From the NCBI GenBank assembly GCA_027563935.2, contig JANVAS020000203.1:1116001-1180000 (forward strand): a stretch of DNA of 64,000 nt. The letters run 5' to 3'. Positions 10,793 through 22,771 of this stretch are shown here, piece by piece (position 1 is the first letter of the stretch; each line of letters starts with the position of its first letter). A program made the translations under genes and the position numbers. The stretch is from Costus lasius (taxonomy: Eukaryota > Streptophyta > Magnoliopsida > Zingiberales > Costaceae). The notes beneath the pieces were generated by a model. The model was not told where the DNA came from. It saw nothing but the letters and a program-made list of their open reading frames with translations, and did no database searches.

Positions 10793-12166
10793 TGAGTTTT
10801 GTGAATTTGTGTGTATGGATTTATGGAAAATTTTCAGATCGTGTTTTCTTGAACTCGGTTTTACCTAGCATATGATCGATCTTATATGAAACATCCTGTA
10901 TCATTTGTGAATTGTGCCATTTGTTTGGGGTTAAGAATGTGGGATGTTACAGTTCTGGGCTACGATACATCGTCGTAGCAAGGTATGTAAGCTTCTGTGA
11001 AGTTTTAGTGAAGTTCCGTTTATGTTTGGGTATGTTTTGTGTATCGACGGCGGCGGCGCAACCGTCGATACCTGCTGTCGCTTCGGAAGCTTCGACCGTG
11101 GGTCGAAACCTCACCGAAGCTGGTCGTAGAGCCCCGCCTCGTCGTCGGGAGTCTACTGGAGAAGTTTGGCGGTGATCCGAGCTTCGACGCGCCATCGGGA
11201 GCTCGCCGGCGCAAGCAGCGGACGCAAGTCCGGCGGCCTTGCGCGGTGGCGTTTGGGCGGCGCGGGCTAATTTCGGTTCGGTCCGAAATTGCGTTTGGGC
11301 GACCGGTTTATTTATAAATAAACCGGTCGCTAAGTTTTGAAATCGAATTGAACCGGACCGAGCGGTTCAATTTCAGTTTCGGGTCAGTAATTGAATTTAG
11401 ACCGGTTCGACCCCGATTCGGTCGAATCCAGGCCGGTTCAGGTAGCCGTTGGAAAGATAATTAAATTTCCCATCTAATGGTAATCTTTATATCTTTATAT
11501 GAGTTTTCTATTTTGTGTAATTTAAGTTAGAAGTTTCGGTTTAACTTGGTTCAGGGTGAATTTGAGCGGTTCAGTGCAATTCTGTTCGGTTTAGTGGGTT
11601 TTAGGTTCGGTTCATATAATCTGAGACTGGTTCTCTAGGTTTAGGGTTATGTTCTACATGTTGGTAGTTTTGGTTTCCAAGTTAGAATGATTATTAATAG
11701 AGTTCATGTACAAATTCATGTTTCAGAGTGATTAATCCAATAATCGGCTTGCATCGTGTGATAAACAATTATTGGCTTTTCACAAGAATTCAGGATAACA
11801 GCGATTGAGGTAGGAATCTTACCCTACTCCTTTCTTACAGTGTCAAGAATTATAGGATTTGCTGCCTAAACCTTTGATTTGATATATGATGCATATGATA
11901 GAATTAATTGACACTGATATCTGATTGCTTCGTCTGCTTGGTTTGTTTCTGAAATTCCTGTTGAACTCAATTATCTTGATTATTTGGTCATATTCTGTTT
12001 CTGTATGATTGGTTAACAAATCTGTTTGAGATATCTGATTTATTGGCTTATGAATCTGATTGAACAATTGCGTATCTGAGATATTGACCGCTGTAAATCT
12101 GAGATGATAAAGTTGTGATATATTGTGACCGCTGACCTGGATGATTTATTCTCCAGTGGCCTGTTT

Positions 12167-12265
12167 ATCTGAGTTATAGTTCTGATTATATCAGACTATC
12201 TGAGTTATAGTTCTGATTATATCAGACTATCTGAGTTATAGTTCCGACGCGCATCGGACTATCTG
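12167..12265. repeat. 31-bp tandem repeat with near-palindromic core in LTR D
   Basis: Copies start ATCTGAGTTATAGTTC at 12167, 12198 and 12229. Each unit can fold: CTGAT...ATCAG in copies 1 and 2, and CCGA...TCGG in copy 3, where both arms changed together. Confidence 0.8.
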
Positions 12266-12817
12266 AGATGCCGGTACGGCACCGCCAGTTGTCTTAGGAC
12301 AATACTACGGATGTCAGTGTTGGACGCAACACTCCGGACTGTTTAGGACAGTCGTTCCATTGCATGAGCAACAGTGGAAACACTCTGAAAATGAGTGCGG
12401 CTCTTAAGTGAGATCTGTTGGCCAGCTTGATGATTTGCACGACATTCCTATATTATTTGTATATCGTTGTTTCAGTTATTGTATTATCCTGTTATTTGAT
12501 TCCCTCACCATGTTTGTTGATTCCTACTTAGCATTTCTGCTAACTCCCTTTGTTTCTCCTCCAGGTACAGAGTTAGCTTCTGGGAGGGATAGAGTAGATA
12601 GCAGATACCAGCCCGAGCTGAGATAGTTGTCTTTTGTATTTTATTCAGTTGATAAGTTGGATAGTTGTATTCAGATACTGTGTTGATATTAAATTTGGAT
12701 TGTTTATTAAATAAAGGTTATGTGATTATTGTAGTTCTCTGGTTCCTATCAATATTGTTACTCCCTGGGGAACCCTGAGCTAGAAATAGCCGGCTTCCGC
12801 CGGGGCGTGACATTAAT

Positions 12818-14395
12818 GATGAACCCCTCACTTATGCGGATGCGGTCAGTGGACCGGAATCAGCGAGATGGCTTGAAGCTATGCGAGCCGAGATGGACTC
12901 CATGTCAGATAACCAAGTCTGGGATTTGGTTGATCCGCCTCCGGGAGTAATCCCTATAGGCTGTAAGTGGATCTTCAAGAAGAAGATAGACATGGACGGT
13001 AACGTGGTTACCTATAAAGGCAGGCTAGTTGTGAAAGGTTTCAAACAAATCTATGGGATAGATTATGATGAAACTTTCTCTCCTGTAGCCATGTTCAAGT
13101 CTATTCGGATTATTCTCGCGATAGCGGCATATTATGATTATGAGATCTGGCAAATGGATGTGAAGACCGCTTTCCTTAATGGAAAATTAGAAGAGGATGT
13201 GTATATGACACAACCTGAAGGTTTCATAAATCCATCAGATCGTCATAAAATATGCAAATTAAAGAAGTCCATTTATGGACTTAAACAAGCATCAAGAAGC
13301 TGGAATATTCATTTTGATGAATCAATCTGTGAATTTGGTTTCATCAAGAATGAAGATGACCCGTGTGTATATAAGAGGTTTAGTGGGAGCGTGATTACTT
13401 TCCTAGTCCTCTACGTCGATGATATCTTGATCATTGGAAACGATATTCCTAAACTACATGCGGTTAAGGCATGGTTAAGAAAATGTTTCCAGATGAAAGA
13501 TTTAGGAGAAGCAGCCTATGTATTAGGTGTGAAGATCTACAGAGATAGATCTAAGAGGCTTCTCGGGCTGTGCCAGAGTACTTACATCGATAAAGTCCTG
13601 GAGAGATTCCATTTAGAAAATTCTAAAAGAGGATATCTTCCAGTCAGACATGGTCTGAATCTTTCAAAGAGTCAGTGTCCACAAACACAGACTGAGAAAG
13701 ATGAAATGGACAATACGCCTTATGCTTCGGCTATTGGGTCCATTATGTATGCGATGTTGTGTACTCGCCCAGACGTTGCTTACGGGTTAAGCGTGACCAG
13801 TCGGTTCCAAAGTAATCCAGGGAAGGCACACTGGATTGCGGTCAAGAACATTTTGAAATATCTTCGGAGGACCAAATATATGTTCTTGTTTTATGGAGGT
13901 CAGGAAGAACTCAGTATTGAAGGATATACTGACGCTTCGTTCCAGTCTGACCAGGATGATTTCCGATTGCAATCAGGCTATGTTTTTAGCTTGAATGGAG
14001 GAGCAGTGGTGTGGAAAAGTTTCAAACAATCAATTGTTGCTGATTCCACAACAGAAGCCGAGTATGTTGCAGCCTCAGAAGCATCCAAGGAGGCAGTGTG
14101 GATTCGTAAGTTCGTTCAGGAACTTGGTGTTGTTCCTTCGAGTGCAGATCCTTTGGTTATCTTCTGTGATAACACTGGAGAAATTGCACAGGCAAAGGAA
14201 CCACGGTCGCACCAGAAGTCCAAGCACAAACAGAGAAGGTTTCACTTGATCCGGGAGATCATTGATCGTGGCGAGATCAAAGTCTGCAAGGTTCATACAG
14301 ATGACAATCTAGCTGACCCGCTTACAAAGCCTCTGGCGCAGCAGATGCCTGAGAAGCACTGTAATAATATGGGTTTGAGATTTCTCAACCATTAG
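12818..14395 (+). pseudogene. Element C pol, RT and RNase H part
   Basis: This continues the pol of C after insertion D. The frame is open from the insertion edge to TAG at 14393-14395. It covers the RT core (GCKWIFKKK; DVKTAFLNG; the catalytic YVDD near 13410-13425) and RNase H (GYTDASFQSD; TTEAEYVAASEA) to the common tail ending GLRFLNH. This part has no stop codon, but the polyprotein is dead because of the two upstream TAG codons and the insertions. Private changes include VVKGFKQ for VAKGFKQ and CDNTGEIAQ for CDNTGAIAQ. Confidence 0.92.
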
Positions 14396-14415
14396 ATTAA
14401 GTGCAAGTGGGAGAT

Positions 14416-15322
14416 TGTTGGGGTATGCCCTTAAGGCTAATGTTTGAGGCCTTGGGATTATATCAGTATCATGTATAAACTCTATGTTTATAAAGGCAAT
14501 GGTTGTTATTCAGGTTGTTGCATTATCTGCTGCAATATGTATACTTCTAAATAATGTCTCAATGCTGTTCAGCTTGGCTGACATGCAGTATTGTCCTTAG
14601 TCGAGATATCTTGGTGAACATGAGACAGCCTTGATATGATTGAGACTAATATGTGTTCTAATCTTATAGGATGCTTCGAGCATGGAATAAGATGTAGACT
14701 CATGGGTACATTGGATGTACTGGACAGACCCTACTTAGGATATTCGATTGCTTGTCACAATGTGAATAATCCTTATATACAAACAAGTGGCATATTTCCT
14801 CTGACTTGAGATCACTTGTGTTTCTAAATGATGATTGGCATTGTTTTGAGGTAGTTCAATATCATTTGAAACATAATGGTTATAGACTATCTTGGATAAT
14901 GAGCATGAGTCATGTTAGGGCACTAGTGATAGATATAGGATTGCCGTCTCCTTGTTTGGAGTGTGATGTTCTAAAGGGGCCCCCTGGATGAGATGGTTGA
15001 GAAAGTGTATGGCCATACCCAGATGACTATGTTCATCTGATCTAACCACTCTCATCATATTGGAATTACAGGCTTGACACGCTTGTCCAATAAGAACATC
15101 CAGTGGCAAAGGAAACACATATGTCAAGTGACTTGGGTTCACACTTGTGCTGTGGTTTGGGTGTAGTCTTGGAAGACTCTTTCCTTTATATCGGGAGACA
15201 GTGATGTGTTGCTAGATACCCCTCACTGATCGTGATAATGTAAGTTATCGTTACCGACATTTAAAGGAAACCCTTAGGGTCGCACAATTTGATGATATGG
15301 CTTACTTATGTCAGATCGTGTG
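14416..15322 (+). repeat. Element C 3' LTR, first part
   Basis: It starts TGTTGGGGTATGCCC after the tract AAGTGCAAGTGGGAGAT. It is interrupted by element F at GTGTG (15318-15322) and resumes at 24471. Rejoined length is about 1677 bp. Confidence 0.93.
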
Positions 15323-17016
15323 TGAAGGAAACCCTAAACATTAGGGGTTGAAACCCTAAACATGCGCATCTAGCATGCATAGCGGAAAAAGGGCTTCAAG
15401 TAGATCGCATATGAACTATATAATCAACATGAAGCTATGAGTTGAGATCTATACCATAGCCATAAGGTTGGAGGTCGGCTTGGAAGAAGAGAGCAAACTT
15501 GATCTCCTCCGAAAGTTCACACACAAAGGTGATGAAGACTCCTCACTTGCGCACCTCTTGTGCTAGCAAGAATGCCAAGATGTCTTTGATCGAGTATAGG
15601 AAAGAGATGAAGACTTCTTTGCTTGGCCGATCCTTTCTCCAAGATGTCGTCTCCTTCACCAATGTCTCGTCACGAGAGCAAGCCAAGGCCGAGAGTGAAT
15701 GGAGCGTTCACTTGTCATTTGCGTTCAAGGAGACATGCGCTTATGACTTTCCAAATTAGGAAAAACATTAAGCCATGCGTTCAAGATCTCTAAACCGATC
15801 TTAAACTCCACAAAACGCCTTAAACAATGAACCATGCGTTCAAGCCCTTGAACCGGTTCAAAGCAAATGTGTTTGGACCAAAAGCCAAACCAAACCGGCC
15901 CAAGCCAAATCGGTCTAGATCAACCAAACCCTAAGGTTTCCAATCTAACCGTTCATCTCATGATGCTCTTGATCTCACCGATCTAGCATCATCTCTCTCG
16001 ATCGAAGCTTACCGATCTCAAGCCCTAATCAATCAAACATGATCAGACCAGATCTCACTTACAATCAGAGATTAAATCCCTTTAAACTGAACCGAAACAA
16101 TTCAGTCCACACGATCTGACTTAAGCAAGCCATATCACCAAATTGTGCGACCCTAAGGGTTTCCTTTAAATGTCGGTAACGATAACTTTCGTTATCACGA
16201 CCAGTGAGGGGTATCTAGCAACACATCACTGTCTCCCGATATAAAGGAAAAAGTCTTCCAAGACTACACCCAAACCATGGCACAAGTGTGACTCAATTCA
16301 CAAGGCATACATGTGTCCTTTGCCACTGGATGTTCTTATTGGACAAGCGGGTCAAGCTTGTAACTCCAATACGATGAGCATGATTAGATCAGATGCACAT
16401 AGTCATCTGGGTATGGCCATACACTTCCTCAATCATCTCATATAAGGGGGGCCCTTTAGAACATCACACTCCTTGAACAAGGAGACGGCAATCCTTTATC
16501 TATCACTAGTGCCCTAACCTGATTCAAGCTCACCATCCAAGATAGTCTATAATCATTATGTTTCAAATGATATTGAACTACCTCAAGACAATGACAATCA
16601 TCATTCAGAAACACAAGTGATCTCAAGTCAGAGGACATGTGCCACTTGCTGCATACAAGGATCATTCACATTGTGACAAGCAATGGAATATCCCAGTAGG
16701 GTCTGTCCAGTACATCCAATGTACCCATGAGTCTACATCTTATTCCATGCTCGAAGCATCCTATAAGATTAGCACTCATATCAGTCTCAATCATATCAAG
16801 GCTGTCTCATGTTCACCAAGATATCTCGACTAAGGACTTATAGCCTGTCAGCCTAGCTGAACAGCTTTGAGACATTATTCAGAAGTACACTTATTACAGC
16901 AGACAAGGTAACAACCTGAATAATAACCATGCCTTTTATAAACATAAGAGTTTATTACATGATACTTTTACAATCCCAAAGGCCTCAAACATTAGCCTTA
17001 AGGGCATACCCCAACA
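15323..17016 (-). repeat. Element F 3' LTR (left copy)
   Basis: It runs TGAAGGAAACC...CCCCAACA on the plus strand, 1694 bp. AATCTCCCACTTGCACTT just beyond it is the reverse complement of the polypurine tract. Confidence 0.96.
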
Positions 17017-17036
17017 ATCTCCCACTTGCACTTAAT

Positions 17037-20000
17037 CTAATGGTTGAGAAATCTCAAACCCATATTATTACAGTGCTTCTCATGCTTCTGCTGCGCCAGA
17101 GGCTTGGTAAGTGGGTCTGCCAGATTGTCATCTGTATGAACCTTGCATATTTTGATCTCGCCACGATCAATGATCTCCCGGATCAAGTGAAACCGTCTCT
17201 GTATGTGCTTGGACTTCTGGTGCGACCGCGGTTCCTTTGCTTGTGCGATGGCTCCAGTGTTATCACAGAAGATAACCAAAGGATCTGCACTCGAAGGAAC
17301 GACACCAAGTTCTCTCACGAACTTACGAATCCACACTGCCTCCTTAGATGCTTCCGAGGCTGCAACATACTCGGCTTCTGTTGTGGAATCAGCAACAGTT
17401 GACTGTTTGAAACTTTTCCACACCACTGCTCCACCATTCAAGCTAAAAACATAGCCTGATTGCTATCGGAAATCATCCTGGTCCGACTGGAACGAAGCGT
17501 CAGTATATCCCTCTATACTGAGTTCTTCCTGACCACCATATATCAAGAACATATCTTTGGTCCTCCGCAGATATTTTAAAATGTTCTTGACCGCAATCCA
17601 GTGCTCCAAACCTGGATTACTTTGGAATCGACTGGTTACGCTTAACCCGTAAGCGACGTCTAGGCGAGTACATAACATCGCATACATAATGGACCCAATA
17701 GCCGAAGCATAAGGCGTATTGTCCATTTCATCTTTCTCAGTCTGTGTTTGTGGACACTGACTCTTTGAAAGATTCAGACCATGTCTGACTGGAAGATATC
17801 CACGTTTAGAATTCTCTAAATGGAATCTCTCCAGGACTTTATCGATGTAAGTACTCTGGCACAGCCCGAGAAGCCTCTTAGATCTATCCCGGTAGATCTT
17901 CACACCTAGTACATAGGCTGCTTCTCCTAAATCTTTCATCTGGAAACATTTTCCTAACCATGCCTTAACAGCATGCAGTTCAGGAATATCATTTCCAATG
18001 ATTAAGATATCACTGACGTAGAGGATTAGGAATGTAATCACGCTCCCACTAAACCTCTTATATACACACGGGTCATCCTCGTTCTTGATGAAACCAAACT
18101 CAGAGATTGATTCATCAAAACGAATGTTCCAGCTTCTTGATGCTTGTTTCAGTCCATAAATGGACTTCTTTAACTTGCATATTTTATGACGATCTGCTGG
18201 ATTAGTGAAACCTTCCGGTTGTGTCATATACACATCCTCATCCAGATTTCCATTAAGGAAAGCTGTTTTCACATCCATCTGCCAGATCTCATAATCGTAA
18301 TATGCTGCTATCGCGAAAAGAATCCGAATAGACTTAAACATGGCTACAGGAGAGAAAGTTTCATCATAATCTAACCCGTAGATTTGTTTGAAACCTTTCG
18401 CTACTAGCCTGCCTTTATAGGTAACTACGTTACCATCCATGTCAATCTTCTTCTTGAAGATCCATTTACAGCCTATAGGGATTACTCCCGGAGGCGGATC
18501 AACCAAATCCCAGACCTGGTTATCTGACATGGAGTCCATTTCGGCTCGCATAGCTTCAAGCCATCTAGCTGACTCCGGTCCACTGACCGCATCCGCATAA
18601 GTGAGGGGTTCATCATTATCAATGATGTAGACTCCGTCATAGCGCTCAGGCTGACGACGGATCCTACCCGATCTTCGCGGTTCCCGTGATATTTGAGCCT
18701 CAGGTTGCTCAATAACCTGATCTACCGGCTCAGGCTCATCCAACTGTGCTTGACTACTTTGTCCTTCCTCTGGATTCTCATCCAGCTTTATTTCTCTCCC
18801 ACTGGCCTCTTGCAGAAGAAACTCCTTCTCAAGAAATATGGCCGTCCGAGCAACAAAATCCTTGTTCTCTTTGGGATCGTAGAAATAATAACCCTTAGTT
18901 TCCTTAGGGTAACCGACAAAGATACATTTCTCAGATCTGCTCTCTAGTTTCCCAGAGGCGAGCTTTTTGACATAAGCCTCGCAACCCCAGATCCTGATAA
19001 ATGTCAAGCTAGGCTGTTTCCCATACCATAACTCATATGGCGTCTTTAAAACTGCCTTGGATGGCACTCGGTTTAGTACCTTTGCAGCTGTTTCCAGTGC
19101 AAAACCCCAAAAGGAGTATGGAAGAGTAGCCTGACTCATCATAGAACGAACCATATCAAGTAACGTTCTATTTCTCCTCTCGGACACACCATTCCACTGC
19201 GGTGTTCCTGGCGGAGTGAGCTGTGAGATAATCCCACACTCCTTCAGATAGCCAGTAAACGTATGACTCAGGTATTCACCACCTCGATCAGAACGAAGTG
19301 CCTTGATATTTCGGCCTAGCTGATTCTGTACTTCATTTTTGAACTCTTTGAACTTGTCAAAAGATTCACTTTTATGTCTTATTAAATAGACATATCCATA
19401 CCTACTGAAATCATCAGTAAAGGTAATGAAGTACTGATAGCCACCTCTGGCATGTTTACTAAAAGGCCCACACACATCACTGTGTATAAGGTCAAGTAAA
19501 CCTGAAGTCCTCTGACCTTTGTGAAGAAAAGGAGACTTCGTCATTTTACCCATCAAACAAGCTTTGCATGTATCAATCTCCTCATAGGAGAATGATCCCA
19601 GCAGTCCATGTTCATGCAACCGCTTAATGCGCTTCTCGTTTATATGGCCTAAACGACTATGCCATAACAAGGTGCTGTCATCAGCATATTTGGCTTTCTT
19701 ATTATCAATGTTTTGTATAGAATTTTCCATGTCCAACATGTATAACCCATTGTTAATTGAACCAGTTGCATACACAATATTATCATGAGATAAAACACAC
19801 TTTGAAATCTTGCATTCAAAGGCAAATCCTTTCCTGACAAGAGCAGGAATAGAGATAATATTCTTTGTGATACTCGGTACAAAATAACAATTGTTCAATT
19901 CTAATACAATGCCAGATGGTAAAGAAATGAAATAGTCTCCTACAGCAACAGCAGCAACCCGTGCCCCGTTTCCAACTCGTAGGTCTACCTCATGCTGTCC

Positions 20001-20921
20001 CACCTGCCTTCTTCTCTTGAGTTCCTGTACATTTGAACAAATGTGAACTCCACATGCAGTGTCCAACACCCATGAAATAGTAGAAGAAGATAACATGACC
20101 TCAGTCACATATATACCTGAGCCAGAAGCGATGCTTCCCCTCTTATCTCCTTGGAGCGCTTTACAGTCCTTTTTCCAGTGACCCAGCTGGCCACAGTGGA
20201 AACACCTGTTATCCTTCGACCGCTTCACCTTCTGTTTCAGGGCCTTGCTGTAATTCTTGACAGGGGCCTTGCCCTTCTTCCCCTTCTTCTTGTTCCTAAA
20301 AGGAACCATTAAGACAGAGGTTGAAGGCTTACCCTTCAGAGTTTCCTCAGTTGTCAAGAGCATATTCAGCAACTCTGCCGGCGTACAATCGATTTTGTTC
20401 ATATTAAAGTTAATGATGAACGCATCGAAAGAAGGCGGAAGAGACTGCAGAATAATATCTACAGCAAGCTCCTGGTTGATGGTATGCCCCAGTTTCTCCA
20501 GAGCCTCCTTGTGCCCAATCATCTTGAGCACGTGAGCTCCCACTGGGCTCCCCTCAGCCAGTTTGCTCTGAAAGAAGAGCTTTGTCAGATTATAGCGTTC
20601 TGTCCTCGCCTGTGCAGCATACAGCATCTTGAGGTTCGCTATAATTTCTATAGCCGACATATCCTCATGCTGACGCTGCAGCGGTGGCGTCATAGACGCT
20701 AGCATCAGGCAAGCGACATCAATGCTATCATTGACGTGCTTTTCGTAGGCATCCCGAACCGCCCTTGCGGCGTTCGGAGCGGGCTGCGGCGGTATCGCCG
20801 TCTCGAGGACATACAGTTTCCTCTCTGCCTTAAGAACGATCTTAAGGTGTCCAAACCAGTCAGAGAAGTTCGGCCCAGCAAACTTCTCCCTTTCCAGTAG
20901 GGATCGCACATTGAAGCTCAT
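17037..20921 (-). pseudogene. Element F gag-pol polyprotein with one stop codon
   Basis: This is a 1295-codon frame from ATG (20919-20921) to the terminal stop at 17037. Domains in order: gag capsid-like region about residues 1-200; zinc knuckle CX2CX4HX4C about 239-252; protease WVLDTACGVHIC with Asp near 287; integrase zinc finger near 430-460 and D,D-35-E near 482, 545 and 581; acidic linker; RT from about 800; RNase H from about 1130. Two defects are seen. The RT motif reads YVSD (Ser codon 970, 18012-18014) instead of YVDD. Codon 1153 is TAG (17463-17465) where sister copies have TCG, removing most of RNase H. Otherwise there is no frameshift. The ATG start is supported by H. Confidence 0.93.
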
Positions 20922-22757
20922 GGTGTTCGTTGCTGCAGGAATCTACAACAAGCAAGAACATCAAGGTCAGTATCAATGTTTCAGAATCAATCCAGGACTT
21001 AAGAAAGATTCTTTTCCCACTATTTTGTCTGACTGAAAAATCCAGTAAACAGTCCGAAAGAGTAACACTCTTTTAGTGAGATGGGATCCAGATTTCATAC
21101 TTGGTCTCCGCGTCCCGCTCAGGCGAGATAAGATGCACAGAGATGACAAGCACTAGTTTCTGGTAGGCTGTCCCAGCCAATCGCCAACCCGTGCGATTCC
21201 CCTTCATCTTGGCAATCCAGCAGACTGTGCCAACTGAGTTGGTACAACACAGTCTCTGATCCCAGAGATGGCTGCCTCCATGTGCTACCATATGCGCCAC
21301 ATATGTAGCCTACATGGTCAAGCTTACCCGACCTACTCCCTGGACCACCACGTGCTATGCTGAGCAACGAGAGGGGATAAATCCCAACTCTGTAACACGC
21401 AGGTGAAATCCAGCACCGTCTGAAGATAGATGGACGTGCCCACTGAGTGGGTTCAACACGGCTCCAACGATAGTCAGAAAGGTGAGGTTTCGCGTCAGAA
21501 GGCTTACGAGCTTGATATGTTAGCGTTGGATTTTAACGGTCTTTTATCTTCTTACTATCAGGCATGTCCTATGGCTATAGCAGAAGATAAACATAAATAT
21601 GCAATTCTAATTATTAGCAATAAGTAGAAAGCATGATCTTATGTGGTAAAAGCCCATGAACCCTAGTAAGACCTTAAGATTACTTAAGTCTTCACTTGAG
21701 CTTCATTGCATCTCATCTGGTCCAACCCAGTGCCCTAGCGCCAAGAGCACCTCAGGTGCACCACCAGGTGAATGCCCCTCTTGGATGTGTGCCTTTGTTC
21801 TTGTCTAATCAAAGTACATTTGATCTATCTAGACAAGGTTGACTCGCAGGTCAACAACATATTATAAATTAAGTACAATGTGATTCGCAGATCACAAATT
21901 AATTTACAATTTTTAAGTCCAGGCACGCAGGCCCCAGCACAGCACACAATTGGGCAACCCACACAAGACTAAATAAACAAGCATATGGTTCAATCAACAT
22001 GTGATCCAATCATCTTGAAATTAAAAGTTTTGAAAACCCCATGGCATCAATTTTAATTTCCTTATGAGCCCTACAACCTTACAATGGTCCATTGATGGGG
22101 ATCCACTCATCCATCTAGTTAGATCCTTTGCCCTTGCATGCACCGAGTCCTAACTGACCCGAGTTGACCTAATGGTCAACCATGCATGCGCCAAGGGCTG
22201 AACTACCCCCATGAGTTTTGGCAAGCGGGTGTGACCCCGGGCCTAACTCAAGTGTGTTCAGTAGTGTCTCAACCAGACCTCGCTACACGCCCTAGATGCA
22301 GTCAACCTATAGCCACCTTGTGCTTGCGCATAGGTGCTATCAGGTTAACCCATCTGAGCTGTCAGATGGTCTGATCAGACTTGGATCTAACCTAGTGGTG
22401 ACTTCAACCCCATCAACCCATCTAAGGGTTTAATGTAGTGGCACCTTAGATCTAATCAAGCGCACAAGATGTGAGTTTTAGAAAAACCTTAGAACATGCG
22501 CTAACATCAAACAAAGTTGATAACCCTTAGATCTAAGGGGGTCCCCTTCTAGGGGGAGCGCAAACTTGAGGGGGTCCCCTTCAAGGGGGAGCGCATACAT
22601 AGCCCATGATACAAGCGCAAGCTGCATGTTAGCATGATACAAGCGCAATCTACAAGTACATGTAACCATGCATCATGAAAGCAAAGCATCAAGTAAGCGC
22701 AACAAGCATGGATCACATAACACTTCTAGCAATCATATAGATCATATGGAGAGCCTT
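20922..22757 (-). other. Element F untranslated leader
   Basis: About 1.84 kb of non-coding sequence between primer site and gag ATG. It contains both conserved leader hairpins in reverse orientation (CCAACTGAGTTGG near 21230; CCCACTGAGTGGG near 21440) and a pyrimidine tract ending TAG shortly before gag. I see no conserved open frame. Confidence 0.8.
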
Positions 22758-22769
22758 GCTCTGATACCA
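22758..22769 (-). other. Element F primer binding site (initiator Met-tRNA)
   Basis: GCTCTGATACCA is the reverse complement of TGGTATCAGAGC, two bases from the LTR edge at 22772. Confidence 0.94.
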
Positions 22770-22771
22770 AT

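Larger units (their letters stand above)
7661..10951 (+). mobile_element. Element E: solo LTR nested in D (3.3 kb)
   Basis: It is flanked by GTTCT at 7656-7660 and 10952-10956. It begins TGTAAGATCC and ends GGGATGTTACA; the ends are imperfect inverted repeats, 9 of 11 matching. Removing it rejoins the GC-rich region of D. No coding capacity is seen in 3291 bp; open frames are scattered, short and AT-driven. Internal repeats at 9599-9885 and 10621-10792 and an AT-rich stretch at 7740-8160 occupy much of it. Orientation is tentative. Confidence 0.72.
7134..12812 (+). mobile_element. Element D: Ty3/gypsy-type solo LTR, split by element E
   Basis: The insertion is bounded by TTAAT on both sides (7129-7133 and 12813-12817) and has TG...CA ends (TGTTATAACC...GGGCGTGACA). 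Without E it is about 2.38 kb (7134-7660 plus 10957-12812). No gag or pol similarity and no internal second LTR were seen, so a solo LTR left by LTR-LTR recombination is the simplest reading. It holds a tRNA-like segment, a GC-rich block with CTATATTAG (7487-7495) as TATA candidate, and short repeats near 12200. The gypsy assignment rests on LTR style, not on a protein match. Confidence 0.8.

Noticed and set aside
11020..11317. Overlapping frames in a GC-rich block
   Set aside because: Low stop density from base composition within solo LTR D; no domain or codon pattern.
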